Source: Prevotellaceae bacterium (GTDB taxonomy: Bacteria; Bacteroidota; Bacteroidia; Bacteroidales; UBA932). From it: a DNA stretch of 37,976 nt. The position numbers and the translations under genes were made by a program. Shown here one piece after another: positions 8,530-16,337 of the stretch (the first letter of the stretch is position 1; each line of letters opens with the position of its first letter). The notes below the pieces were generated by a model, which was not told the origin of the DNA, did no database searches, and was given only the letters and a program-made list of their open reading frames with translations. The stretch covers positions 1 to 37,976 of the forward strand of contig JAITKF010000098.1 of the NCBI GenBank assembly GCA_031278545.1, read 5' to 3'.

Positions 8530-10317
8530 ATGAAAAATATCCGCAACTTTTGCATTATTGCTCATATCGACCACGGGAAAAGCACGCTGGCCGACCGGCT
8601 ACTAGAAGCTACGCATACGCTCTCGGATCGCGAAATGGAAGCGCAGGTGCTCGATTCGATGGAGCTGGAAAAGGAAAAAGGCATCACGATAAAAAGCCAT
8701 GCTATTCAAATGAATTATGTGTACGCGGGACACAATTATGTGCTCAACCTTATTGATACGCCGGGGCATGTCGATTTTTCGTATGAGGTGTCGCGGGCGA
8801 TTGCTTCGTGCGAGGGGGCGCTGCTGGTCGTTGATGCCACACAGGGTATTCAGGCGCAGACGATATCGAACCTCTATTTGGCGCTGAGCCATAATCTGGA
8901 AATTATCCCGGTCATCAATAAAATCGACATGGATGCCGCGATGGTCGAAGGGGTGCGCGACCAGATTGTCGATTTGATAGGCTGTAAACCCGACGAGGTG
9001 CTCTGCACCAGCGCACGGACAGGCATCGGCACAGACGACATCCTGCGCGCTATCGTACAGCGCGTGCCGCCGCCTGCAGGCAGCGATACCGAACCGCTGC
9101 AAGCCCTGATTTTCGATTCGGTATTCAATTCATTTCGAGGTATTATTGCGTATTTTAAAGTGCAGAACGGGGTTATCCGCAAGGGTGACAAGGTGAAGTT
9201 TTTTAATACAGGCAAGGAATACGTGGCTGATGAAATTGGCATCTTGCAACTGAAAATGTGCCCGCGCCACGAAATACGCACCGGCGATGTGGGCTATATT
9301 ATTTCCGGCATCAAAACCGCACCGGAAGTGAAGGTGGGCGACACAATTACGCATGTCGAAAGGCCATGCCGGACGGCGATTGCCGGGTTCAAGGAGGTGA
9401 AACCGATGGTCTTTGCCGGCCTCTATCCGGTTGAAGCCGACGAGTATGAGGATTTGCGCGCGTCGATAGAAAAACTGCAATTGAACGACGCCTCGCTTAC
9501 GTTCGAGCCGGAGTCGTCCCTGGCGCTGGGATTCGGCTTCCGGTGCGGCTTTTTAGGATTGCTGCACATGGAAATCATTCAGGAACGGCTTTACCGCGAA
9601 TTTGATATGGACGTCATTACGACCGTGCCCAACGTGTCGTATATCGTGTATACTACGCAGGGCGAGGCGCTACACGTACACAACCCGTCGGGGCTGCCTG
9701 CGCCTACGCTGATTGACCATATCGACGAGCCATATATCCGTGCGCAGATTATTTCAAAGTCGGAATATTACGGCGCCATTATGAAACTCTGCCTCGACAA
9801 ACGCGGCATCCTCAAAGGACAGCATTACCTGACCAGCGAGCGCGTCGAACTGACGTACGACATGCCACTGGCCGAAATCGTTTTCGATTTTTACGACAAG
9901 CTGAAAAGCATTTCGCGTGGCTATGCTTCGTTTGACTACCACACGATAGGCTACGAGCAGGCCGACTTAGTCAAGTTGGATATTCTGCTCAACGGCGAGC
10001 AGGTCGATGCGCTGTCGTGCCTCATTCACCGTAACAATGCGTATGACTTCGGACGGCGAATGTGCGAAAAACTAAAAGACCTGATTCCACGTCAGCAGTT
10101 CGACATCGCGGTGCAGGCGGCCATCGGCGCGAAAATTATCGCCCGCGAAACCATCAAAGCCCTGCGCAAGGACGTAACCGCCAAATGCTATGGCGGCGAC
10201 ATCACGCGTAAGCGGAAATTATTGGAAAAACAAAAGAAAGGCAAGAAACGAATGCGGCAAGTTGGCAATGTCGATGTGCCGCAGCAGGCGTTCCTCGCCG
10301 TACTCAAATTAGACTAA
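8530..10317 (+). CDS. lepA: Elongation factor 4 (LepA), back-translocating ribosomal GTPase
   Basis: A 595-residue translational GTPase that acts on the ribosome and is linked to initiation efficiency and to back-translocation. The G domain has AHIDHGKST (P-loop, residues 11-19), the G3 motif DTPGH and the G4 motif NKIDMD. Switch and EF-G-like domains II, III and V follow ([14 protein letters not shown] is a clear LepA stretch), then the LepA-specific C-terminal domain ending [25 protein letters not shown]. Length is typical (about 595-600). The start at 8530 fits the family N-terminus [16 protein letters not shown]. It is flanked by the groEL terminator upstream and an 84-base gap before the rhomboid gene, so it is probably transcribed alone from the promoter at 8517. 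Confidence 0.98.
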   Translation: MKNIRNFCIIAHIDHGKSTLADRLLEATHTLSDREMEAQVLDSMELEKEKGITIKSHAIQMNYVYAGHNYVLNLIDTPGHVDFSYEVSRAIASCEGALLVVDATQGIQAQTISNLYLALSHNLEIIPVINKIDMDAAMVEGVRDQIVDLIGCKPDEVLCTSARTGIGTDDILRAIVQRVPPPAGSDTEPLQALIFDSVFNSFRGIIAYFKVQNGVIRKGDKVKFFNTGKEYVADEIGILQLKMCPRHEIRTGDVGYIISGIKTAPEVKVGDTITHVERPCRTAIAGFKEVKPMVFAGLYPVEADEYEDLRASIEKLQLNDASLTFEPESSLALGFGFRCGFLGLLHMEIIQERLYREFDMDVITTVPNVSYIVYTTQGEALHVHNPSGLPAPTLIDHIDEPYIRAQIISKSEYYGAIMKLCLDKRGILKGQHYLTSERVELTYDMPLAEIVFDFYDKLKSISRGYASFDYHTIGYEQADLVKLDILLNGEQVDALSCLIHRNNAYDFGRRMCEKLKDLIPRQQFDIAVQAAIGAKIIARETIKALRKDVTAKCYGGDITRKRKLLEKQKKGKKRMRQVGNVDVPQQAFLAVLKLD

Positions 10318-10330
10318 GTGGGGATTAAGA

Positions 10331-10357
10331 ATTAGAAATTAGGAATTGCCTTCGGCA
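10331..10357. repeat. Short AT-rich/stem repeat, copy 1 (downstream of lepA)
   Basis: A 27-base segment (ATTAGAAATTAGG..ATTGCC..CGGCA) that matches the segment at 19956-19982 at 23 of 27 positions. It ends with a small GCC..CGGC hairpin. It lies between lepA and the rhomboid gene. Confidence 0.5.
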
Positions 10358-10401
10358 GGCTCCCTGTCCCCTGTATCATGTACATTAACCGTTAAAAAAA
10401 T

Positions 10402-11118
10402 ATGAGAGGTTTTTTTGGAAATATCCCGCCGGTAGTGCGGAATCTTATAGTGATAAATGTTCTGATGCTGCTGCTGACAAAGGTTAGCGGTACGCTTATG
10501 TACGAAAACTTTGCCTTGTTTTACCCGGGTTCGCCGCTGTTTAAGCCGTGGCAACTGTTGACGCATATTTTTATGCACGGCGGTATCGGTCATCTGCTGT
10601 TTAACATGTATGCGCTGTGGCTGTTCGGGACAGCGCTGGAGTGCCAGTGGGGGGGGAAGAAGTTTCTGCTGTTTTACTTAGTAACGGGCGTCGGCGCGGC
10701 GCTGTTTTATTCTTTTGTCCTCTGGCTGCAAGTCTTTCAGGCCGAAGCGCAGATTGACCCCGAAACGCTTACGCAGATGAAAAACCTGCTGGACAGCGAC
10801 CGTATATTCACCAGCACAACCCCCGCCATGCGGCATTGGTATACAATAATGAATACCCCGATGGTCGGTGCGTCGGGCGCGGTGTATGGGGTGCTGTTGG
10901 GCTTCGGCATGTTGTATCCGAATACGGTACTGCGCTTTATTTTCCCGCCGATAGCGTTGAAAGCAAAATGGGTGGTCATTGGCTATGGCGCCATCGAGTT
11001 GATTCTGGGATTGGTTAACTCCGGCGGTAATATTGCGCACTTTGCTCATATCGGAGGGATGCTGTTCGGTTTCCTGCTGCTATATTACTGGAAACGGCGC
11101 GGGAAAATGTATTACTAA
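10402..11118 (+). CDS. Rhomboid family intramembrane serine protease
   Basis: A 238-residue inner-membrane protease that cleaves transmembrane segments of substrate proteins. It has six or so hydrophobic segments, the L1-loop/helix motif HGGIGHLLFNMYALW, the nucleophile Ser158 in GASGAVYG and the catalytic His216 in AHIGGMLFG. A longer loop of about 55 residues precedes the serine motif and looks normal for Bacteroidetes members. The substrate is unknown. It is separated by 20 bases from the next gene on the same strand and is probably co-transcribed with it; Bacteroidetes genomes often pair rhomboid and EEP-domain genes. Confidence 0.93.
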   Translation: MRGFFGNIPPVVRNLIVINVLMLLLTKVSGTLMYENFALFYPGSPLFKPWQLLTHIFMHGGIGHLLFNMYALWLFGTALECQWGGKKFLLFYLVTGVGAALFYSFVLWLQVFQAEAQIDPETLTQMKNLLDSDRIFTSTTPAMRHWYTIMNTPMVGASGAVYGVLLGFGMLYPNTVLRFIFPPIALKAKWVVIGYGAIELILGLVNSGGNIAHFAHIGGMLFGFLLLYYWKRRGKMYY

Positions 11119-11138
11119 TACCGGCGGTTTACTCGGGC

Positions 11139-12224
11139 ATGAAAAAAATAAAACACCTTATGCTTTGGCCACTTCAATTAGCAAGCATCGTGCTTGCGGT
11201 GGGCTTGCTGTGCGCTTACATGGCGCGCTGGATCAGCCCGTCCGCTACGTGGTTTTTTGCTTTTTTCGGGTTGCTTTTCCTGCCGTTGCTGGTGTTGAAT
11301 ATCGGGATGATAATCTGCTGGCTGATGGCCAAACGGAAAATCGTCTGGCTGCACCTGCTCGTAGCGTTGCCGGCGCTGTTTTTCCTGCCGGCTTATGTGC
11401 AGTTGCGCAGCGCCGCCGATACTGTCACGCCGCTGCAGGAAGGGGAACTGAAAATCCTTTCGTACAATGTGCACCTGTTCCGATTGAATACTAAAACAAA
11501 AACAAAGGAAACGCTGCCTGCCGTAGCAACGTTCATCAGGGAAGAAGCGCCGGCAATCGTGTGCCTGCAAGAGGTGGCGTTATACGACACCAACCACATT
11601 AAACAGGCGTTCAGCGATTATCCTTACGTGCATTTCCAGTCACGAAAGATGTTCGGCAACGCCCTGTTTTCGACCGTTACGCTGAGCCGCTACCCGATAG
11701 AGCACAAAGACGCCATCATTTTCTCACATTCCGGTAACGTGTGTATTTTTACGGATATTACCATAGGCGGACAAACCGTCCGCGTCTATAACAATCATCT
11801 GGAATCGACGCGGCTCGACCTCGCGCTGAGCTTTGCGCGCCTGCAACAGGAGGAAAAACGTAACGAGGAAATCAAACAGGTATCGACCCGCCTGCGCGAC
11901 GCCTTTATTAAACGCGCCAAACAAGTTGATATGGTGGCGGAGCATATTGCCATGTCGCCCTATCCAACGCTGGTCTGCGGCGATTTCAACGACCTGCCGA
12001 TGTCTTATACCTATCGCCGTATGAAGGGCGACCACCACGATACCTTCATTGATGCCGGCAGCGGTATCCCCTCCACATTCCGCAGCGGTATCCCTGCATT
12101 CCGCATTGATTATATTTTCTGCGACGCCACCTTCGAAACCATCCGCTCGTATATTCCGGGAGTAACCTATTCGGATCACTATCCGGTGGTAGCAGTAGTG
12201 AGGAGATTGAATATTGAATATTGA
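11139..12224 (+). CDS. Membrane-anchored endonuclease/exonuclease/phosphatase family protein
   Basis: A 361-residue protein with about three N-terminal transmembrane helices (residues 8-95) followed by an EEP (DNase I/exonuclease III-like) domain. Active-site motifs are in order: LSYNVHLF with Asn110, CLQEV with Glu145, the FGNALFS strand, NNHLES, GDFNDLP with Asp282 and Asn284, and YSDHYPV with the Asp346-His347 pair. The catalytic set looks complete, so it should be a metal-dependent phosphodiesterase or phosphatase facing the cytoplasm or periplasm. The natural substrate (nucleic acid, lipid or inositol phosphate) cannot be told. It lies 20 bases after the rhomboid gene. Confidence 0.9.
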   Translation: MKKIKHLMLWPLQLASIVLAVGLLCAYMARWISPSATWFFAFFGLLFLPLLVLNIGMIICWLMAKRKIVWLHLLVALPALFFLPAYVQLRSAADTVTPLQEGELKILSYNVHLFRLNTKTKTKETLPAVATFIREEAPAIVCLQEVALYDTNHIKQAFSDYPYVHFQSRKMFGNALFSTVTLSRYPIEHKDAIIFSHSGNVCIFTDITIGGQTVRVYNNHLESTRLDLALSFARLQQEEKRNEEIKQVSTRLRDAFIKRAKQVDMVAEHIAMSPYPTLVCGDFNDLPMSYTYRRMKGDHHDTFIDAGSGIPSTFRSGIPAFRIDYIFCDATFETIRSYIPGVTYSDHYPVVAVVRRLNIEY

Positions 12225-12312
12225 CCTGTGGCGCGAAACCTGCCTGCCGACGCAACGCTTGATAGGCGCAACCGGCAAACCTTATTCCTGCCGCTAACTC
12301 CTAAAAAAAACC

Positions 12313-12320
12313 TACCTTTG
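12313..12320 (+). promoter_or_regulatory. Candidate -7 element for recF
   Basis: TACCTTTG matches TAnnTTTG, 36 bases before the recF ATG at 12357. It also argues that the recF coding region does not extend upstream to 12228. Confidence 0.55.
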
Positions 12321-12356
12321 CAGTCCAACAATCCCCTGATTACAACGCATAGAAAG

Positions 12357-13466
12357 ATGAATTTAAAACATTTGTCAGTAACGAATTTTAAAAATATAGA
12401 GTCGGCGGAACTGGATTTCTCGCCGAATTTAAATTGCATTGTCGGCGATAACGGCGAAGGAAAGACCAATCTGCTGGATGCCATTTATTATTTATCTATG
12501 GCCAAAAGCTGCTTTGGCGGAAGCGATACCCAGCATATCCGGCACAACGAACCGTTTTTTTTGCTGCAAGGCCGGTATACACGAAACGGCGACGAAACGG
12601 TTATTTCATGCGGCGTCCAACGCAGTGAAGGCAAAGTCCTCAAGCACGACGGTAAAACCTACGACCGTCTTTCCGACCATTTAGGCTTTATCCCCTTAGT
12701 CATCATTTCGCCGACAGACAATGAGTTGATCAACGAGGCGGGGGAAGAACGTCGGAAATACCTTAACACATTGTTGGTGCAAATAGACCGCGAATACCTG
12801 CACGCCTTAACGCGCTACAATCACCTGCTTTCACAACGTAACAAACTGCTAAAAACGCCGACCGGCGCCGGCTCTGACTTACTGCTTACGCTCGACGAGC
12901 AACTGGCGACACCAGCTCAACTTATTTATACACGCAGGAAAGCGTTAATCGCCGGACTACAACCGTTCTTTGCGATCCTTTACAAAACCCTCTCGGAAGA
13001 TAAGGAGCAAGTTTCGCTCGACTACCGCTCGGCATTAGACAATGCGCCGCTATACGAACTGCTTCGGGCTAATGCCGAACGCGACCGCATCATGCAGCAT
13101 ACCACCGTCGGCATTCACCGCGACGACATCACCATGCAGCTCGGCGGCTATGCGCTACGACGCATCGGCTCGCAAGGACAACAAAAGACATTCCTGATTG
13201 CCCTCAAACTGGCGCAGTACGAATTTCTCAAGCGGCGCAACGGGCAGCATCCACTCCTGCTGCTCGACGATATTTTCGACAAACTCGACGAGCGCCGCGT
13301 CCAGCAACTAATCACCTTAGTCGCTCACGAAACATTCGGCCAAATCTTTTTGACCGACAGTAATAAAATCCGCCTCAACCATATGGTACACGAACTCACG
13401 CAAGAATATTGTATATTCAACGCCAAAGGCGGCCTCTTCTCCCATAATCAAACAACCGCCGGATGA
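12357..13466 (+). CDS. recF: DNA replication and repair protein RecF
   Basis: A 369-residue SMC-like ATPase that loads RecA at single-strand gaps with RecO and RecR. It has the Walker A GDNGEGKT (residues 30-37), the family ABC signature GSQGQQKT and the Walker B LLLLDDIFDKLDE near the C-terminus. I chose the ATG at 12357 because it gives the typical MNLKHLSVTNFKNI start and the usual length; an in-frame start at 12228 would add 43 unrelated residues and run through the -7 element. The stop overlaps the next start as ATGA, so the radical SAM gene is translationally coupled. Confidence 0.96.
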   Translation: MNLKHLSVTNFKNIESAELDFSPNLNCIVGDNGEGKTNLLDAIYYLSMAKSCFGGSDTQHIRHNEPFFLLQGRYTRNGDETVISCGVQRSEGKVLKHDGKTYDRLSDHLGFIPLVIISPTDNELINEAGEERRKYLNTLLVQIDREYLHALTRYNHLLSQRNKLLKTPTGAGSDLLLTLDEQLATPAQLIYTRRKALIAGLQPFFAILYKTLSEDKEQVSLDYRSALDNAPLYELLRANAERDRIMQHTTVGIHRDDITMQLGGYALRRIGSQGQQKTFLIALKLAQYEFLKRRNGQHPLLLLDDIFDKLDERRVQQLITLVAHETFGQIFLTDSNKIRLNHMVHELTQEYCIFNAKGGLFSHNQTTAG

Positions 13467-14389
13467 AACGTTATAATTCGGCTGCCGGATGGTATAAACA
13501 GACATTCGGCGAACGGATACAGAAAGTTACAATCAATGCCGGCTTTACCTGCCCCAACCGCGATGGAACGGTAGGTACGGGCGGATGCACATTCTGCCTC
13601 AACGATGCCTTCAACCCCTCATATTGCCGCTCCGACAAACCAATTACGCAACAAATCGACGAAGGCATAGCATTCCATGCCGTGCGCTACCGGCGCGCCG
13701 AAAAATTTGTCGCCTACTTTCAGGCCTACTCGAACACCTACGCGCCTCTCGCTACACTGAAAAAAATTTATCGGCAGGCGCTGGAGCATCCAAAAATCAT
13801 CGGCATTGTCGTCGGTACACGCCCCGACTGCATAGACGCCGAAAAATTAGATTACTTTACCACGCTGGCGCAACAGGGACTGTTCGTACAAATCGAATAC
13901 GGCGTAGAATCCTGTTACGACCGCACGTTGCAACATATCAACCGCGGACATACGTTTGCGCAGGCGCAGGAAGCCATTGCCCAAACCGCCGCACGGGGAC
14001 TAAAAACCGCCGCACATTTTATTTTCGGGCTCCCCGGCGAAACACGCGGCGACATGCTCGCCGCCGCAGACGTAATCTCCCGACTGCCCTTACGATCGGT
14101 TAAATTCCACCAGTTGCAGATCATCAAAGGGACGGTTGTCGAACAGGAATTTGCCCGGCATCCTGAACGCTTCGTTACATTTACCCTGCCCGAGTACATC
14201 GATTTTTTTATTGATTTCCTGGAATGCCTCTCGCCAGACATCGTCATCGAACGGTTTATCGGCGAAGTGCCGCCGCGATTCGTCAATCACACCGTTTGGG
14301 GACTGCTACGCAACGTAGACATCCTGCGCATGCTGGAAAAACGCCTCGAAGAACGCGATACATGGCAAGGCGCGAAATGCAAAGCCTGA
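13463..14389 (+). CDS. TIGR01212 family radical SAM protein (YhcC-like)
   Basis: A 308-residue putative radical SAM enzyme of the YhcC/TIGR01212 family. The iron-sulfur cluster cysteines are Cys30, Cys42 and Cys45 in CPNRDG...GGCTFC, the spaced form typical of this family. Other family stretches are KFVAYFQAYSNTYAP, GTRPDC, EYGVESC and FGLPGETR. The family's reaction is not established to my knowledge. It overlaps recF by four bases (ATGA), which suggests a shared transcript. About 100 bases after its stop is a perfect hairpin repeat (14488-14527) and then the left end of a decayed insertion sequence. Confidence 0.93.
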   Translation: MKRYNSAAGWYKQTFGERIQKVTINAGFTCPNRDGTVGTGGCTFCLNDAFNPSYCRSDKPITQQIDEGIAFHAVRYRRAEKFVAYFQAYSNTYAPLATLKKIYRQALEHPKIIGIVVGTRPDCIDAEKLDYFTTLAQQGLFVQIEYGVESCYDRTLQHINRGHTFAQAQEAIAQTAARGLKTAAHFIFGLPGETRGDMLAAADVISRLPLRSVKFHQLQIIKGTVVEQEFARHPERFVTFTLPEYIDFFIDFLECLSPDIVIERFIGEVPPRFVNHTVWGLLRNVDILRMLEKRLEERDTWQGAKCKA

Positions 14390-14487
14390 TGCGGGATACA
14401 GGGACTTCCGTCTCGCTTTGTATAACACATCCCCGAACTTTCTCCAAACTACACAGAGCGCATAGAGACGATGTTTCCCCTCTACTA

Positions 14488-14527
14488 ACGCTACGCCCGC
14501 AGGCGGTAAGGCCTGCGGGCGTAGCGT
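14488..14527. repeat. Perfect 17-bp stem palindrome (REP-like)
   Basis: Arms at 14488-14504 and 14511-14527 are exact reverse complements (core GCCCGCAGGC) with a 6-base loop. There is no T run on either side, so it is not a standard terminator. It lies within the 168-base gene-free gap after the radical SAM gene, in which I see nothing else that is firm. Confidence 0.75.
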
Positions 14528-14599
14528 CAATAACTTCAAAGCGCTGCCGAAAAATGCGTCAAGTCCTGGCATAAGTTGATACCAAAAAGAGGACAAAAT

Positions 14600-15020
14600 A
14601 TGCTAAAAAGTACAAAGAAATATTATCGATATAGTGTTTGCTTTAAGCGAAAGGTAGTAGAGGAGTTTCAACAGGGTGGTTTAAGTTTATCAGCGATTAG
14701 CCGAAAGTATGGGATCAAGGGCGGGGGTACGGTCAAGCAATGGGTTATTCGTTATGGATATCCGTAAGTGTTAAACAAAGCAATATATGTGAAAATGAGA
14801 AAAGAAACAGATGAATTAACGATATTACGCAAAGAAGTCCAACGTTTAAAGATAGCGTTGGTGGATAAGACGCTGGCGTATGATGCATTAGAGGTATTGC
14901 TGGAGGTTGCAGGTATGGACCGGGAGGCATTAAAAAAACATTGGGTTGCCGCCATTGGGCGCTGTAACGAAGAAAGGAGGTACTGTATGAGTACGTTGTG
15001 TAAATATTTTAAGATTAGCA
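14600..15020 (+). pseudogene. IS3-family orfA remnant with an in-frame stop
   Basis: From the ATG at 14600 the translation starts with a transposase-type helix-turn-helix (FKRKVVEEFQQGGLSLSAIS, KYGIKGGGTVKQW) and stops at TAA 14765-14767. The same frame continues immediately with VLNKAIYVKMRKE and a coiled coil (LRKEVQRLKIALVDKTL, ALEVLLEVAG). Both halves match one continuous IS3 OrfA, so the TAA is a nonsense mutation. The C-terminal half could only be made from the GTG at 14768 as a separate peptide without the DNA-binding part. The 3' limit is approximate because the frame runs on into orfB sequence. Confidence 0.8.
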
Positions 15021-15520
15021 GGAATGGCTATTACAAAGGCCAGGGGAAAGGAGGTTGAACAGTGCATGGGCGAGCAGTTAATTGTGGATATGATTGTTCG
15101 GGAGCGGCATCTTCAACCGCGGATAGGGGGTCGGAAGTTGTATTACATGTATGCGGAGCAGATTCATGGTGTTTGTCCGCGACTGGGTCGAGACAAGTTT
15201 TTCGGGTTACTTCAGGCGGAGGGGTTATTAGTTCCCCGCAAGCGGAATTGTTACAGGGGAATGATATTAGAATCAGTATGACGGAGGAGAACCATTGTTA
15301 TAAGAACGCGTTAGCCGAGCGGATAAACGGGATATTGAAGGACGAATACTCGCTGGACGCCACATTTGCGGATTATGAGCAGGCGCAACGGGCGTGTAAA
15401 GAGGCGATAGAGTTGTACAATACACGTCGCACGCACTGGTCATTAGGGTTTAAGACGCCGGCGGAAGTGCATCGGGCGGCGGAAATGAAATCAACGACAA
15501 ATGAAAAAATAAACAAATAA
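14988..15520 (+). pseudogene. IS3-family orfB (integrase) remnant, frameshifted and internally deleted
   Basis: The start is MSTLCKYFKISRNGYYK, a typical OrfB N-terminus (ATG at 14988). The frame shifts by one base near 15030 (the homology goes on as ARGKEVEQCMGEQLIVDMI in another frame). It continues with QPRIGGRKLYYMY and GRDKFFGLLQAEGLLVPRKRNCYR. After that the DDE core, including both catalytic aspartates, is missing. Sequence resumes in a third frame with ISMTEENHCYKNALAERING, which holds the last catalytic glutamate, and then the normal end YNTRRTHWSLGFKTPAEVH. The junction lies near 15250-15270. This is a dead transposase. Confidence 0.85.
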
Positions 15521-15564
15521 AATTAAGATTAATCTGTCAACTTTTTTTAGGACGTGACACGGGG

Positions 15565-15614
15565 GGTGGATGCTGGCTGTCATTTTCTATTGATTTTATT
15601 CCCCGTCGGGGAAT
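15565..15614. repeat. Short GC-ended element, copy B
   Basis: It begins GGTGGATGCTGGC (15565-15577) and ends CCCCGTCGGGGAAT (15601-15614), the same end motifs as the element at 6181-6244, with one mismatch in the left motif. The middle is shorter, AT-rich and unrelated. It starts 7 bases outside the right repeat of the insertion sequence. Confidence 0.5.
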
Positions 15615-15690
15615 GCCTGCGGAGGCGACTTTGAATAATCCATTTGCATTTGCTACTTGAATCTACGGAGTAAAAAAAATAAATAAAAAA

Positions 15691-15721
15691 TTTGTAGTAT
15701 CTAAAAAAAGTACTACCTTTG
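15691..15721 (+). promoter_or_regulatory. Promoter for tRNA-Glu and rpsT
   Basis: TTTG at 15691-15694 and TACCTTTG at 15714-15721, 19 bases apart, match the Bacteroidetes -33 TTTG / -7 TAnnTTTG promoter in sequence and spacing. The first gene downstream is tRNA-Glu at 15764. Confidence 0.8.
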
Positions 15722-15763
15722 CAGGCCCAAACGAACAAAATAATATCTGGGATCAACTAAAAA

Positions 15764-15835
15764 GGTCTGTTCATCTAAGGGTTAGGATTCAAGATTTTCA
15801 TTCTTGCCATAGGGGTTCGAATCCCCTACAGACTA
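15764..15835 (+). tRNA. tRNA-Glu (anticodon TTC)
   Basis: A 72-base cloverleaf. The acceptor stem is GGTCTGT with ACAGACT, in which the first pair is G-T; the discriminator is A at 15835. The anticodon stem CAAGA/TCTTG encloses TTTTCAT with the anticodon TTC at 15797-15799. The T arm is AGGGG-TTCGAAT-CCCCT. CCA is not encoded. It lies 23 bases before the rpsT start, behind a shared promoter, so processing from a tRNA-mRNA transcript is likely. Confidence 0.95.
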
Positions 15836-15858
15836 CGAAAAGAAAAAATTAAAGAGAT

Positions 15859-16116
15859 ATGGCAAATCATAAATCAGCAGAAAAACGTTTTCGTCAAAGT
15901 GAAAAACGTCGATTACACAACCGTTATTTTGCGCGTACGACCCGCAATGCCGTCAAAGCTTTGCGCAATACAACCGACAAAACGGCTGCCGCCGCATTAT
16001 TACCCAAAGTATCGGCAATGTTGGATAAATTGGCAAAAATCAATGTTATTCACAAAAACAAAGCCGCCAACCTTAAGAGCAGTTTGGCAATTTATGTAAA
16101 CAAATTAGCAGCATAA
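15859..16116 (+). CDS. rpsT: 30S ribosomal protein S20
   Basis: An 85-residue, very basic protein that binds 16S rRNA early in small-subunit assembly. It starts [18 protein letters not shown], has [16 protein letters not shown], and ends [21 protein letters not shown], all typical for bacterial S20. Length is normal. It has no separate promoter and probably shares the transcript that starts before tRNA-Glu. It ends in a strong terminator at 16156-16188. Confidence 0.97.
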   Translation: MANHKSAEKRFRQSEKRRLHNRYFARTTRNAVKALRNTTDKTAAAALLPKVSAMLDKLAKINVIHKNKAANLKSSLAIYVNKLAA

Positions 16117-16155
16117 GGGAAACGAATCGTGATGTTGGCATAATATAGTTGGTGA

Positions 16156-16188
16156 AGAACTGCCCGGAAATTCGGGCAGTTCTTTTTA
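16156..16188 (+). terminator. Intrinsic terminator after rpsT
   Basis: A perfect 11-bp stem AGAACTGCCCG / CGGGCAGTTCT (16156-16166 and 16173-16183) with a 6-base loop, followed by a T run. Confidence 0.92.
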
Positions 16189-16325
16189 TATGTACCCTTA
16201 TTTAAGTTTCTATCCCGACCTCCTAACCGCAAAAGAAGGAATAGCGAATAAAATCGCTGCATTTTTCATTTGTAAAAAAACTGTTTTTTCATTTGTACGC
16301 GCTTGGAAATCGCATAATTTTCATG

Positions 16326-16333
16326 TAATTTTG
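16326..16333 (+). promoter_or_regulatory. Candidate -7 element directly before the DUF4296 gene
   Basis: TAATTTTG fits TAnnTTTG and is only 4 bases from the ATG at 16338, which implies a leaderless or nearly leaderless message. A TTGG at 16303-16306 is a weak -33 candidate with 19-base spacing. Confidence 0.5.
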
Positions 16334-16337
16334 CAGC

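Larger units (their letters stand above)
14558..15558 (+). mobile_element. Decayed, internally deleted IS3-family insertion sequence
   Basis: Imperfect terminal inverted repeats are visible at 14558-14579 and 15537-15558: 17 of 22 positions match, with GTCA, GTCCT and AAGTTGA conserved. Between them are remnants of an IS3-type orfA (helix-turn-helix and leucine-rich coiled coil) and orfB (integrase) in the plus orientation. The element is about 1.0 kb, whereas intact IS3-family members are usually 1.2-1.5 kb. An in-frame stop, a frameshift and an internal deletion that removes most of the DDE core make it non-functional. No clear target duplication is seen. The exact outer ends may differ by a few bases. 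Confidence 0.85.

Noticed and set aside
12228-12356. Upstream extension of recF by 43 codons
   Set aside because: It includes the TACCTTTG promoter element and residues unrelated to RecF; the ATG at 12357 gives the family N-terminus and length.
14224-14574. 116-codon frame across the end of the radical SAM gene and the hairpin
   Set aside because: It is a shadow of the gene, then reads through the 17-bp palindrome; no family resemblance.
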